The translations under genes were made by a program, and so were the position numbers. A DNA stretch of 64,000 nucleotides from Dromiciops gliroides (Eukaryota; Chordata; Mammalia; Microbiotheria; Microbiotheriidae): NCBI RefSeq assembly GCF_019393635.1, contig NC_057866.1, positions 8,853,723 to 8,917,722 of the forward strand, written 5' to 3'. The first letter of the stretch is position 1; the number at the start of each line of letters is the position of its first letter. The notes below the pieces were generated by a model. It was not told the origin of the DNA, did not search any database, and saw only the letters and a list, made by a program, of their open reading frames with translations. Positions 8,114-22,019 of the stretch are shown here, one piece after another.

Positions 8114-10444
8114 ATGCTGAGGTTACTCCTGGCCTGGGTGGCCCTGGGGCCCACCCTGGGTCAGGGTCCGGGGCCCACTGAGGAGGCTGCGGCCTCCTGT
8201 GGGCCAACCAGCTGCTACGTGGTCTTCTATCGGCGCAGGACCTTCCTAGAGGCCTGGAGGGCCTGCCGTGAACTAGGGGGCAACCTGGCCACCCCAAAGA
8301 CCCCAGAGGAGGCCCAGCGTGTGGGCCTCCTGGCGGGCCGGAAGGCTGAGGAGGTCCCTGGGCAGCTACTGTGGATTGGGCTACAGAGGCAACCCCGCCA
8401 ATGCCACCCGCAACGCCCCCTCCGGGGCTTCACCTGGACCACCGGTGACCAAGACACAGCCTTCACCAACTGGGCTTCGCCAGCCGGGGCTGGGGCCTGC
8501 CCGGCCCTGCGCTGCGTGGCCATGGAGGCCGGTGGGAGCCAGCTGTGGCGTGAGGGCTCCTGCACCCTGCCGGTGGACGGCCATCTGTGCCAGTTTGGCT
8601 TCGAGGCGGCCTGCCCGGCACTGACCATCGAGGAGGGCCAGGATGGCCCCACACTCTACACCACCCCCTTCCAGCTGGTCACGCATGCCCTGGATTGGCT
8701 GCCCTTTGGCTCTGTGGCTGATGTGCCCTGTATGGAGGGTGGCAGCACCTCCCTGCTCTGCATGCAGAGGCCTGAGGGAGGCGTGGGCTGGTCCCGCCGG
8801 GGGCCGGTGTGCCCCGGCCTGCGGCCTGTCATGGCCAGCTGCACTCTGGATAACGGGGGCTGTGAGCATGAGTGTGTGGATGAGGCTGCCGGGAGAGTGT
8901 CCTGTCGCTGCGCTGAGGGCTTCCGGCTAGACAGCGATGGGCACAGTTGCGTGGACCCCTGTGCCGAGGCACCCTGTGAGCAGCAGTGCGAGCCTGGGGG
9001 GCCAGGCGGTTACAGTTGCCACTGTCGCCTGGGCTTCCGGCCCGCGGACGACGAGCCCCATCGTTGTGTGGACACGGATGAGTGCCAAATCCCCGGAGTG
9101 TGCCAGCAGATGTGTGTCAATTACGTTGGAGGGTTCGAGTGCTACTGCAGCGAAGGGCATGAGCTGGAGTCTGATGGCATCAGCTGCAGCCCACTGGGAG
9201 CAGGGCAAGGAGCCCTGGGTGGGGAGATCCAAGAGGAGGAGGAAGACGAAGAGGAGGAGGCCTGGGACAGTTTGGAGGGGGGCTGGACTGAGCCAATCGG
9301 TCCCCTGTGGTTGGACCCCACGAGACCACCCCTTGCTTTTGACCCTCCTTACAGACCCCTGCTTCCCCATGTCAGCCCCACTAGACCACCTCTGTTTATC
9401 CCCCCCAGATTTCCCTACCGACCCCCACTACTCTCAATCACCCGGCCCCCCAGGCTTCCCTCCACTCACCACCCATTGCCCCCTGCCCACTGGCTCCCCA
9501 TGGTCCCTGCAACCCAGCCCCCTCTTCCCCCAGCCTACCAACTCCCCATCTTCTCTGCTTCCCACCCTCCTGTACGTAAGCTTCCCACCATCCCTGTTTC
9601 CCGACCCCCTTTGCCTCCAGTCCACAAACCTCCAGTGGATTCCACTACCCACCTTCCCGTGCCTCCTGCACAGCAGCTCCCTGCTCATTCTGCCACCAAA
9701 ACCCCCTTGCCCCCTGCCCAGCAGTCCCCTAGCCTTCCTACTAAGCCTCCCCCCTTGCCCCCTGCCCACAGACACCCTGCAGCCCCTGAGCCATCTGTCC
9801 AACAGCCCCCTCTGGTTTCTGCTACCAAGCCTCTACCCTCCACCTCTCAGCCTGCCTTGATCACTGCCCCCCATAGGTCTCTGCACCCAGATCACTCATC
9901 CCCTGGGCTTGCCACCACACAGCCCTCTCTCCAGCCCTCTCTCCCCCTTCCCCTTCCCACAGACCAAGCCCCACAGCCCCCTACTTCCCAATCACCCAGG
10001 CCCCAAGCCCCACAGCCCCCCACTTCCCAATCACTCAGGCCCCAAGCCCCCCAGCCCCCAGCCCCAGTCCCTTTGACTCCCTCTGAAGCCCTCAGCAAGC
10101 TTCCAGCCTCTCCTACCACATCCCCTTCCCAACCCCCCAGCAGCCCCCCAGACCCTGGCCCAGCCCTGGACGTTCTGGGGTCCTCTCTGCCATCTCCCAC
10201 AGCCCGGAGCCGGAGTCAGAGGGATGACCGTTGGCTGCTGGTGGCCCTCCTGGTGCCTACCTGTGTGTTCTTGGTGATTCTCTTAGCTGTGGGGATTGTG
10301 TACTGCACCCGCTGTGGGCCCCGGGCCCCCAACAAAAGCATTACAGATTGTTACCACTGGATCACAAACTCGGGAGCCAAGGGGGAGACTGAGCCCAAGC
10401 GGGGCAGCCTGTCAGGGGTCATAACCTGCAGAACCAGTGTGTGA
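8114..10444 (+). CDS. CD248: CD248 / endosialin (TEM1), complete
   Basis: Single-exon gene of 776 codons, slightly longer than the 757-aa human protein, which is also intronless. Domains in order: signal peptide (about 1-17, MLRLLLAWVALGPTLGQG); C-type lectin-like domain (about 25-160, cysteine-rich, WIGL and WREGSC motifs); sushi-like segment (about 165-235); three EGF-like modules (about 236-355), the last with the calcium-binding VDTDEC start; an acidic patch (EEEEDEEEE); a Pro/Ser/Thr-rich mucin-like stalk (about 390-700); a transmembrane helix (about 707-730); and a 46-residue tail ending TCRTSV, a likely PDZ ligand. The family is a type I stromal and pericyte receptor of the thrombomodulin/CD93/CLEC14A group that binds extracellular matrix. 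The stalk contains a direct 13-residue duplication. The ATG is chosen because it gives the signal peptide directly. Confidence 0.98.
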   Translation: MLRLLLAWVALGPTLGQGPGPTEEAAASCGPTSCYVVFYRRRTFLEAWRACRELGGNLATPKTPEEAQRVGLLAGRKAEEVPGQLLWIGLQRQPRQCHPQRPLRGFTWTTGDQDTAFTNWASPAGAGACPALRCVAMEAGGSQLWREGSCTLPVDGHLCQFGFEAACPALTIEEGQDGPTLYTTPFQLVTHALDWLPFGSVADVPCMEGGSTSLLCMQRPEGGVGWSRRGPVCPGLRPVMASCTLDNGGCEHECVDEAAGRVSCRCAEGFRLDSDGHSCVDPCAEAPCEQQCEPGGPGGYSCHCRLGFRPADDEPHRCVDTDECQIPGVCQQMCVNYVGGFECYCSEGHELESDGISCSPLGAGQGALGGEIQEEEEDEEEEAWDSLEGGWTEPIGPLWLDPTRPPLAFDPPYRPLLPHVSPTRPPLFIPPRFPYRPPLLSITRPPRLPSTHHPLPPAHWLPMVPATQPPLPPAYQLPIFSASHPPVRKLPTIPVSRPPLPPVHKPPVDSTTHLPVPPAQQLPAHSATKTPLPPAQQSPSLPTKPPPLPPAHRHPAAPEPSVQQPPLVSATKPLPSTSQPALITAPHRSLHPDHSSPGLATTQPSLQPSLPLPLPTDQAPQPPTSQSPRPQAPQPPTSQSLRPQAPQPPAPVPLTPSEALSKLPASPTTSPSQPPSSPPDPGPALDVLGSSLPSPTARSRSQRDDRWLLVALLVPTCVFLVILLAVGIVYCTRCGPRAPNKSITDCYHWITNSGAKGETEPKRGSLSGVITCRTSV
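9970..10060 (+). repeat. CD248: In-frame 39-bp repeat in the CD248 stalk
   Basis: Two and a half copies of a 39-bp unit encode PQAPQPPTSQSPR-type 13-mers. The unit length is a multiple of three, so the frame is kept. This adds length to the mucin-like stalk. Confidence 0.88.
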
Positions 10445-10922
10445 TTGGTGGGGAGGAGGAGGGCAGGAACCCCTCCCTCCTTGGACCTATGAGGAGCTAG
10501 CCCCTCTCCCATGGAACTGGGGGTAGAGGGGCCCCTATTAGACTGAAGCCCAGGAAACTGCACCCCGGGACTGATGGGGGAACCAGCTGCCCCCTTCAGC
10601 CCCAAGCTCACTACTACTCCCCATAGGGTGGGAGAACCCAGGTATGCTGCCCCCTACCCTTAGCTCGCCTTCGTGGACACTGCTGCCTTTAACAGCCACA
10701 CCTGGCCCAGCTCTCCAGCCAGGACCCAGGCGTCAGCCCACTGCACTCACTGTGGGGCACCAGGCATCGTGCTCTGCCCTACCTTCTCTGCTCACACTTC
10801 TCCAGTCCCCAGGCCCATCTCCAATCCTCCCCACCCAGCAGAAATCGCTGTCAGGGCTGGGGGTGAGGGGGGTGATGGGCGGGAAAGCACACCTGGCCTG
10901 GCCAGGTCCTGGAATATTCTCC

Positions 10923-10928
10923 AATAAA
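10923..10928 (+). terminator. CD248: CD248 polyadenylation signal AATAAA
   Basis: Canonical hexamer 479 bp after the stop codon, the first one downstream. It implies a 3' UTR of roughly 0.5 kb. Confidence 0.85.
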
Positions 10929-10959
10929 TGGGGCGGTGACCCTTAGCCCCTTAGCTCTG

Positions 10960-12540
10960 CTTTTCATATGGGGGCTGGGGCCAGAGCTGGGGGGGAGGTA
11001 AGAAAGGTCCTGTGCCCGGGCAGAGCGTGGCAGGAGGCTGGCAGAGGGTAAAATTGGGGGAACAGTTTGTTTTCTTTTTCCCAAGCCTCAAAGGGTGTCT
11101 GGGGTTATGGGACTAGAAGGAGAGTGTCACAGGATCAGGCAGACCTTACAGATGAGGAAACTGAGGCACAAAGAGGCTCAAGGACTTATCCACAGTCACA
11201 TGGCTGGTTTGGTACAGATCTGAGATTTGAGCGCAGAGGGTTAGTATCATTTTCTCCATCTGACCACCTCAGGACTCTGGCCTGGAAGGATTAGGGGTTG
11301 GGAAATAGGAGGGAAGTGGCTGTTAGTGATTTAGAGAAATGTGGGAAGCCGGCCTCCTTATCTCCTTCCTGCCACTTCTATCTCCCACAGCAGGAAGATG
11401 TAAAGGAATGGAGGCCTGGGAGCCCCAAGTGATGTGCTCTGCCTGTTCTTTGCAGATTTGTTGAGTTTTCTGTCCATGCCTCTTGGGGGAACATGACTCA
11501 GGGACCCTGCCCTCTCACCCTTCCAGCTCAGGCGCCCTGGACCATGGATATTGCAGTGAAGGCAGGCTTTGTGGAGAAAGACACATTCGGGTCTGTTCCC
11601 AGCTCTGATTTGGCTATGTAGTCCCCAACAAACTCTTTCCCAAAGCCTCAGGCTTGGACCTCCTTACCCTCAGCCGAGAAGAAAGAGTGGGCCTGGGGAG
11701 ATGAAGCTTTAGGAATTTGGGGGCCTGAGGAAGGAGAATCATGGACTCTGGGCATTTCTGGGTCTTGTTTTAGAGAGGGAAACTGAGGCACAAAACAAGG
11801 AGAGCCTTGGTGCAAGTTCAGGACCCAGGCTTAGAGGGCCAATTTGTTGGGGGGGGGCAAGGGGGAGGAGGCTGTGGCGCCTGGGTCCCCCACAGTCCCT
11901 GTAATTTCCCAATCCTAACATCTAGGGGTCTCTAATTACAAGCAGGGCTGAGTATTTTAGCCACAGCCCCGCCTCCCCCCCCCCTCCATCCCCTTCCCAC
12001 GAGGTTGGGGATGGGAGCCTGAGAGACCTAGGTCTCTAACAGAGGGTAGAGAAGGGGCCTGGAGAACTTCCCACCCCCACTCCCAGGCTGGGCCTTGCTT
12101 GGCCTTCATAAGGCAGACCAGAAGGTCCCCAGGGAGGCCTCCCTGAGGGAATCTGGGAGGAGGAGGGGGGGGGAGACCGAGCACAGCAGGGAGCCTCAGC
12201 AGGGGCCAGGATGGGAGGGGGCTGCTGAGGTCCCCAGCAGAGGGAGGGAGGAGCCTGGACCCGGGCTGCCTCTGCTCTCACGTTCCCCTAACTAAAACCA
12301 GACGTGCCTCCAGATCCCAGATCCGGCCTAAGTTTCTAACATGGGATCTCAGCCTGGAACCCTGTGGAGGGAGGGGGGTGCAAAGGAGAGAAGGAAGAGA
12401 GGGAAAGACAGAGACAGGGAGCAGAGACATAGAGACACACAGACAGAAATAAGAGGAGACAGAGACAGAGAAAGAAGAAGGGAGGGGGGAGAGAGAAGAG
12501 AAAGGAGAGAGGGGAGGGGGAAGAAGATGCTCCCCGCAGT
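10960..12540. other. Intergenic between CD248 and TMEM151A, part 1
   Basis: The two genes are convergent here. I see a reverse MIR fragment at 11140-11245 (gatgaggaaactgaggcaca) and a shorter one near 11770. A weak stem (CCTCAGCAG ... CTGCTGAGG) lies at about 12192-12231. A purine-rich stretch, with 'gagacagagacagagaaaga'-type repeats, runs 12360-12525. No gene is seen. Confidence 0.5.
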
Positions 12541-13209
12541 CTTCGCTAGTCCTGGGACAAGCTCGGGAGTCTGAGAGATCGGAAACCTAAAAGCCTAGCC
12601 TGAGTGAGGGTCTGGGATGCGGGGTGGGAGGAGAGATTGTGCAGAAGGCTGGCCAGAGATCCCGGGCCAGGGATGAAGGAGGGAGTGGTGGGTTGGAGGA
12701 AGACCGAAGAGAGGATAAAAGCCGAGATGGGGAAAGGAATAGAGACCCGGGTAAGGGCAGGGACCGGCTCAGCTCCTGGGATCGCGGGAGCAGAGGGAGT
12801 CTCGCCAGGGGCAGTGACAGGTGCAGACCCGGGCAGGATGGGGACGAGTCCAGAAGAAGGAACCAGGGCCAGTGCTGAGAGCAGGGCCAGCGACAGGGAC
12901 AGGTCAGAGACCGCGGCAGGGATGGAAACAGTGAGTGCCAGGGGGTCGAAGGCTGCGATGGGGCAAGGACTGCGGGGGAGGGGCAGAAACAGGAATGGGA
13001 CGGGCGGATGGGGTAAAGAGAGGGGAGGCGATGATCGCAGGTCAGGAGCCAGGCTGGGGCATGGGAACTGGGTCGAATTGTGTGTGCGTGGGGTAGGGGT
13101 GGGGTCCTTCCACTCTGAACTCCGTAGACGTCTCAGGACGCCCCGAGGGAAGCAAGGAGTTAACTCGGCCTGGCTAGGACTGGAGGGGGATGGGAGACGG
13201 GAGGAGGCC
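12541..13209. other. Low-complexity GC-rich stretch, overlapping long open frames
   Basis: A 213-codon open frame (+, 12604-13245) overlaps a 230-codon one on the - strand. Both are biased to Gly/Arg/Glu or Ser/Pro/Leu, reflecting degenerate 'gggacagg/gcaggga' repeats. No domain is recognised and I do not call a protein. A noncoding transcript linked to the adjacent GC-rich island is possible. Confidence 0.35.
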
Positions 13210-13440
13210 GGAGCGGAGGGGCGAGAGCTCTTTGTCATCTGCTAATGAGCACCAGATGCGGGGTGGCGTGCGGCCCCAAGCGCTCGCCCCCTGCCCGCCC
13301 CGCCCACTCGGCTCCGCCCCGGCATCGGGCCCCGCCCAGGAACCCTGATTTTTCTCCAATTGGAACACACAGGCTCCACCCCCTGGGAGCCGTGCCTCCC
13401 CAGCCCTCAGGCCCCGCCCCCTCCTGGTGCCGAAGCACTC
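13210..13440. promoter_or_regulatory. Orphan CpG-rich, GC-box-rich island
   Basis: Dense CpG and repeated GC boxes (ccgccccgccc; ctccgccccgg; ccccgcccagg; ccccgccccctcc), plus 'ccaattgg' at about 13357 and E-box-like CAGATG near 13253. It is 2.5 kb past the CD248 polyA signal and about 3.5 kb past the 3' end of TMEM151A. No recognised gene starts here. Confidence 0.5.
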
Positions 13441-13539
13441 GTTGTTAGCTGGGGGGGGGGGGGGTGTCTCTGGAGATGGAAGTCCTCGGAAGCCACCTAG
13501 TCCAGTCGGAGCAGGTATCCCCCACAAGACGCGACTCTG

Positions 13540-13745
13540 CTTGGAGACCTCTGGTTATGGGGAGCTCACTCCCTAGAGGGCCTAATCCCAGGCACCTCGT
13601 TTTGCTCTAGGGGGCCAAGCAGAATCAATCTGAGCCTTCATTTCCCGCCACCCCACTCAAGTCCTGGGGCCCAGGCCAAACTTTCCAAATTGGGGGAAAC
13701 GAAAATTCAACTCAGTTCAGCAAATATTTATTGTGCGCCTACAGT
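13540..13745 (+). repeat. Ancient interspersed repeat fragments
   Basis: 13545-13640 resembles the 'ggagctcactccct' repeat class also present at 24.9, 31.3 and 60.7 kb. 13715-13745 (cagcaaatatttattgtgcg) resembles a reverse 3' end of an old LINE. The family is not named. Confidence 0.5.
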
Positions 13746-13839
13746 TTGGAGGGACTGGGGTAGGGAATGAACCAGGTCAAAGAGCTGGGGGCGGGACAGG
13801 GCTCCGGCGTGACACCTTGAGTGAGCCTTTGTCGCCACC

Positions 13840-13904
13840 TACTGCTCATACGGCCTAAGCTCACCCAGGTGCCTGGCCGTCCTCACTCCCATCTCACCCA
13901 AGCC

Positions 13905-13943
<39 letters not shown>

Positions 13944-14235
13944 GCTTCCACTAGTCGCAGACGACCACGGATCAGCGCCTTGAAGAGCCACAGGCCACAG
14001 TGTGGCTGTGCAGTCCGATAGGGGAGCCGCAGCTCCTGCGCAACTAGGACATCGAAAAACTGCGCTCTCTGTTGCCCGTGGGTTCCTGTGTCTCATTCGG
14101 TTTTTTCCCCTCCCAAGCTTGAAGGCCCATCTCAGCTGCGCGCAAGCTGCTCCTGAGTACTGAACTCCATCGGCTCGGTCCTTGGCCCAGTATGGGGCGC
14201 TTTCCCCAGCGCCCCGCGATGTGAAGCCGGATGCC
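13840..14235. other. Unassigned CpG-containing sequence with (TAG)11
   Basis: An uninterrupted (TAG)11 microsatellite sits at 13911-13943. The 290 bp that follow have several CpGs (cgcagacgaccacgg; ctgcgcgcaagctg) and a 151-codon open frame on the - strand whose Leu run comes from the triplet repeat. It may be an old repeat; I cannot identify it. Confidence 0.4.
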
Positions 14236-14985
14236 ACAGAAGCAGTCACCCTATCCAAGTCCCTCCATTCCTCGTAAAACCGAGCTGTGGCCAATGCTTG
14301 TCGATTTCACCTCAGTAACAATTCTGGGACACGCCCCCTTCTGTCCTCCTCGTGCTAACCATCCCCACCTCATGCCTGAGCCATTGCAAGGCTTGCTGCA
14401 GGGCGGGAGTCTGCCTGCCTCCTGTCACTCCCACGCCACTGCAACCTCCATTCAACCGCTAAGGGGCTTTTGTACCGCACCGGTCTGATCGAGCCCCACC
14501 CCCAGACCCCCTTAATAAGCTCCAATGGCTCCTCAATTGTTTGGCCCCCTCCTCCCCTTCCAGTCTTCTCACACCTCACTCCCCCCACATCCTCTTCCTT
14601 CCTCCCTCTTCAGACGGGCTGTCGTGCCTGCCTGGGAGGCTCTCCCTCGGCCTCTCTACCTCCTCGATTCCTTAAATCCCAGCTAAGACCCCCTTCCACA
14701 GGAAGTCATCCCAATCCTCCTTAATTCTAGTGCCTTCCTTCTCTTCATCCCTATTCAGCCTACACATAGCTTGTTTGTACTATCTATTTATAAATGTATG
14801 TAGGTAGGTAGGTATGTGTGTATACACACATATATATGTATATATATATATATATTTTTTTTTGTCTTGTTGTCTCCCCCATTAGATTAAGCTCCCTGAG
14901 GGTAGGGACTGTCTTTTTCTTTGTATCCCCAGGGATTAGTGCAGGGCCTGGCACATAGTAGGTGCTTAATAAATGATGACTGGCT
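14236..14985 (+). repeat. L2 LINE 3' end
   Basis: Long diverged L2 3' region. It shows 'ctccaatggctcctcaattg' and 'cccagctaagacccccttcc', interrupted by a GTAG/TA simple repeat at 14797-14860. It then ends in the terminal motif (aagctccctgagggtaggga ... gcctggcacatagtaggtgc). No coding capacity remains. Confidence 0.85.
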
Positions 14986-15084
14986 TGGTCCCAGGTCACA
15001 CAAGGAGCCAAGCAGGGATTCCAGTCCAAGACTTCCAGACTCCAAAAGATGCAGTGTGGATGAAGCTCTGCTGTTTGCTTTTGT

Positions 15085-15160
15085 CCTGGTATTCCTGGTG
15101 CCTAGCACAGTGCCAGCACACAGTAGGTCCTCAATAAGTACTTGTTGATTGAGTATAGGA
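15085..15160 (+). repeat. L2 terminal fragment
   Basis: Second copy of the L2 3' terminus: 'gtgcctagcacagtgccagc', then 'caataagtacttgttgattg'. Confidence 0.75.
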
Positions 15161-15164
15161 AGGA

Positions 15165-16185
15165 ACTACCTGGGGCACTGGCTGGTGTTTAAAGGGGGAG
15201 GTCTCTATAATCCAGCTGTGAGGTGGGGGGAGGTCATGTCTCTCTTCACTAGAAGGACAGAGGAAGAACAAACTGGCTGGCAGCAGGCTGTGCATGGCAT
15301 GTTTGTTAACTCCAGTACCAGGGCATCAGGGATCCCCCAGAAGCCCCACAGTCACCACCACCTTTAGAGCTAGAAGGACATTTAGAGGCAACTCCATCTC
15401 CTAGAGAAACATAACCAATCCAGAGTCCCACAGGTCATAATCAGCAGAATCTGTGACCAGACCTGAGCCAGGGTGTTCCCTTCTGCTCTAGCCTTCTCTT
15501 CCCATCACTCACTCACTGGTACCGGAGCTTGGTGTCCGATGGAAGAATCCTGAGAGATCTAATCTGGCCTCTTTCTACCGATGAGCAGAAGGGAGGTCAC
15601 ACAGTCTGGGGCTTGTCCTCAGTCTCATTACTGGGGAACCCCTAAGGCCTCTCCCAGCTCCAAGGCCTCTGGGTCCTAACTTCCTCACAGCATGAAGAAG
15701 AGGATGCTGGGTGCCTCCCAGTACTGGCCTCCCTGGTCCAGGCCAGCCTCTTGGATGTGTCAGATGCACCTCCTTCCCACAGAGGTGGACTGCTTGGCCA
15801 GCGGAAGGGCCTCCCCACAATATACTCCTGCCCTGTATCCAGCCTTGCTGGCTCTGTCCTTTGTCCTGAAGCTCTCCCTCACTATTGAATCTTCTGGAGC
15901 CTGAGGAAGCTGCCAGACTTTGGCCCCAGGGCTGGCTAGACTTTCTCTCTCACCTGTGACTGGGGCAGGAAGAACTGACCTCCCTGCTGCCACTCCCGGC
16001 CACTCTGTTACCATCACTCAGCAGCCCTCCCTGCTCTGGTCCCGGGCCCATAGGCTCCTCCCCCTCCACACACCCCCTGCCTTCAGTCTTCCTCAAACAT
16101 GCACAGAGATGCCCATACCTTATGTCCTCCCTAATGCCAGGTCCTGGAGTTCCTAGTTGTGGCTCTGCTTTCAACTCTGACCTAC
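15165..16185. other. Intergenic, nothing recognised
   Basis: Mixed single-copy sequence. No coding exon, RNA gene or recent transposon is visible. Confidence 0.4.
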
Positions 16186-16187
16186 TG

Positions 16188-16500
16188 TGTTCTCTGTTCT
16201 AAGGGCCCTCCCAGCTCTGACATTCCACGTTCTAAGGGCCCTCCCAGCTCTGACATTCCATATTCTGAGGCCCCTCCCAACTCTGACATCCCCTGTTCTA
16301 AGACTCCTCCTAGCTCTGACATCATGTTTCAAGGCCCCTCCCAGCTCTGACATCATCTGTTCTAAGGCCCCTCCCAGCCCTGACATCCCCTGTTCTAAGG
16401 CCCCTCCCAGCTCTGACATTTCATATTCTGAGGCCCCTCCCAGCTCCGACATTCCCTGTTCTAAGATTCTTCCCCTGTTCTCTGACATCCTATTGTCCTA
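16188..16500 (+). repeat. 31-33-bp minisatellite from a SINE tail
   Basis: About nine units of the pattern 'tgttctaaggcccctcccag' plus 'ctctgacatccc'. Differences between units are scattered. The unit equals the 3' tail of the MIR/THER-type element and is shared with the array at 25.1 kb. Long Ser/Pro or Leu/Gly/Ala frames across it are artefacts of the periodicity. Confidence 0.95.
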
Positions 16501-16939
16501 AGTGTAAAGTTCTGCATACTATGTGAAGGGAAGCCCAGAGTTCTTTCTTGCTGTGCTGTGACTAGAAGCAGGTCCCTTGTTAGGGGCCACTTCCTCTCTT
16601 CCCTTGCCTGCCTCATCCAGTGTACAGCTATCTCTAGATGAGAAGCAAGGCAAATATCTCCCTGCAAGCCTTCGCTTTCCCTTCCTGGTCATTGCCTTGG
16701 GTCCCTAGAATAAGCCTTCCCTATGGTGGCCAGGCACCTGAGTCAGGAGAGCTGACCTCCCAAGGGAAGTCACTGTTTCCCTGCCAGAGTCCCCTCCCAG
16801 GCCTGGTAGCACCTGCCTCATGCCTCCAGCCCTGGCTTCAGTTCTTGCCCTTCCTCAGTGCACTGTGAAGCCCCTGTGGCTCCTCTCTCTAAACCCAACC
16901 CTCAGAGACCAGAAGGGGAAGCACAGCTGTTTCATACCT

Positions 16940-16945
16940 TTTATT
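16940..16945 (-). terminator. TMEM151A: TMEM151A polyadenylation signal
   Basis: AATAAA on the - strand, 1.4 kb after the stop codon, and the first canonical hexamer found. It implies a long 3' UTR over 16.9-18.36 kb with no recognised repeat inside. Confidence 0.65.
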
Positions 16946-18358
16946 TCTTCCTTGTCTTCTTTGCAGCCCTCCTCCTGGGCTGATGCCCAGGCCTCCCCAG
17001 AAGGGGCGGTAGAGGTTAAAGGGTCCTCCCAGGAGCAGCCCTTGGACAGGGAAAGGAATCATCCAAGGAGAGGGGAATCTTTCCAGATATGTCAGGCACA
17101 CCTGGACAAAGCTGCCCCCAGGGCACGGGCGGCCTGGCTGGGGTTGGGACATTGAGGAAGGGAGGGGGCTTTCAGAGCCTCTGGTGGCCCACATGCTGCC
17201 CCAGTCCCACCCACCCCATAGCTGGCTCCCTTGGGGGTAGAGAAGACAGTTAAGAGAAGGAGCTTCATGACAAAGGAGAGGAGAGGGAAAATAATGAGTT
17301 CCATTGGAGGGAACGGGAAGGAGGCAGGAAGAGAGGGGCAGGAGGAAGGAGACAAGCAGAGCTGACTTTTGAGGTCCTCATGATGAGGGGAGAGGGGCAC
17401 TAGGGACTGGGACTCCAGGAAGAGTCTGAGAAGGGTCCACTGGGGAAGACTGAGTGTTTGGATATGAGAGAGGTAGGATTGTGGCCCACCTCCTGCCACT
17501 TTCTTCCACTGCCCCTCCTTATTAAGGCCCCCAGATAGCTGCCCCTAGGTTGGCCCTTCCCCCCACCAGCCTGTGCTGGAAGGCTAGCCAGCTTGGAGAG
17601 CACAGGAGCCAGTGGGGTCCTGGCAAAGGGGGTGTCTGCAGAAGGCCTCCGATTCTGCTCCCAGCCTCATCATCAGTACTGACCCCCAAAGATGGAGGCA
17701 ATGAGCTGCAGCCCATTGAGCTAGGTCTTCTGGGTCAGCGGGGTCAAGCGTCTCATCCACCTCCCTTCCCCCATTCCTCCCCTTTTGTGCTTGGCTGAGG
17801 ATAGAATCAGGGGGGAGGAGGGTGGGGTGCTGTCCCCAAAGAACCAAGAAGGCAGGAGCTGCAGGTGAGCAGAGCATTCAGTTCCCGTTTCAGGGATCGT
17901 CTCCTTTGCCCAGGCTTGGATTTCTCTGGAGCAACTCCTAGCTCCAGCTCCGGAGGGGATGCTCTCCCTGGGGGTAAGTGAGCCCTTGGCCCCAAGAAGA
18001 GTAAACATTTCCCTAGGAACCCCCCACCCCCACCCCACGACAGCCTCAGTGTCCACTCTCGCCCTGATCCCCATTAGCTAGGACTCAGAGGGTCCCTTGG
18101 CTTTAGGGGAAAGTCTGCAGAAGAGGAGGCTAAGTGGTAACTATCGAAGATATGCTTCCCCACCGGCCCCTCCCCCAGCTGGACAAACCACTGGCATCTG
18201 GGCACTGGTTTCTACAGATGTTGGACTGTCGCTCACCCCAACCCCCGGCACTTTTGCTATTTGGGTTTATACAAGAATCAATGACTCATCTGGGTTCTGG
18301 GCACGTGGGGCCTCTGCCAGTCCCTTTGGCCACAACGCCCAGTTTTTGCTCAGGGAGC

Positions 18359-21497
<3,139 letters not shown>

Positions 21498-21740
21498 CGT
21501 GTCAGCGCCGTTACCTCCAGGGGCCCGGTCATGATAAAGGAGATGGGCCCCGGGTGGGGGGCGTCCGATCGGCTCGGCGGCCGTGGAGGGAGTGCTGAGC
21601 CAGAGCCCAGCCCCGCCCGCCCGCTGACCCCGCCCCCGCTGCACCGGCGGGCGCCGCCGGGAGCGCCTGGCACCGAGGCCCAGCCTCCGCCCTTCCTCCC
21701 CCGTCCCACTCTCCCCGAGACTCCCAGAGCCCTCCTCTCT
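21498..21740 (-). promoter_or_regulatory. TMEM151A: TMEM151A CpG-island promoter and 5' UTR
   Basis: CpG-dense sequence with GC boxes (ccccgcccgcccgc; ccccgcccccgc) just upstream of the start codon, with no TATA box. A pyrimidine tract on the + strand follows at 21790-21870. Confidence 0.65.
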
Positions 21741-22019
21741 CCCAAGTCTCCCCAGTTATGTGTGTATGGGGGGGGCAGCACAGAGGAAAACACTTCCTCC
21801 CTTCCCCCTCCTCCTTCTCTTCTTTCTCCTCTCTGCTCCTGCTGTCCCTTGTTCCTGGCTTTCCTCTCCCTGAGGTTTTGGCTGGGGTGGGGGTGGCGGG
21901 ACTGGGAGGTTTTGGTATCAGCTGGTTGGAGGCTCTCAGAAAACAAATTAAAGCCCTGGAAACTCACTGCAGCACACTGCTGCGCCCCCACCCCCACCCC
22001 GCCACACACATCTTGTCCT

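Noticed and set aside
16171-16501. Periodic proteins ([11 protein letters not shown]-like) and a CRISPR-like repeat array
   Set aside because: The array is a 31-33-bp minisatellite with imperfect units and no spacers, in a mammalian genome. The frames just follow the period.
21498-21644. N-terminal extension of TMEM151A by 49 codons
   Set aside because: The upstream frame starts with GTG, not ATG. The conserved MP...GGDVPTLIPDGEPLREE start matches family length.
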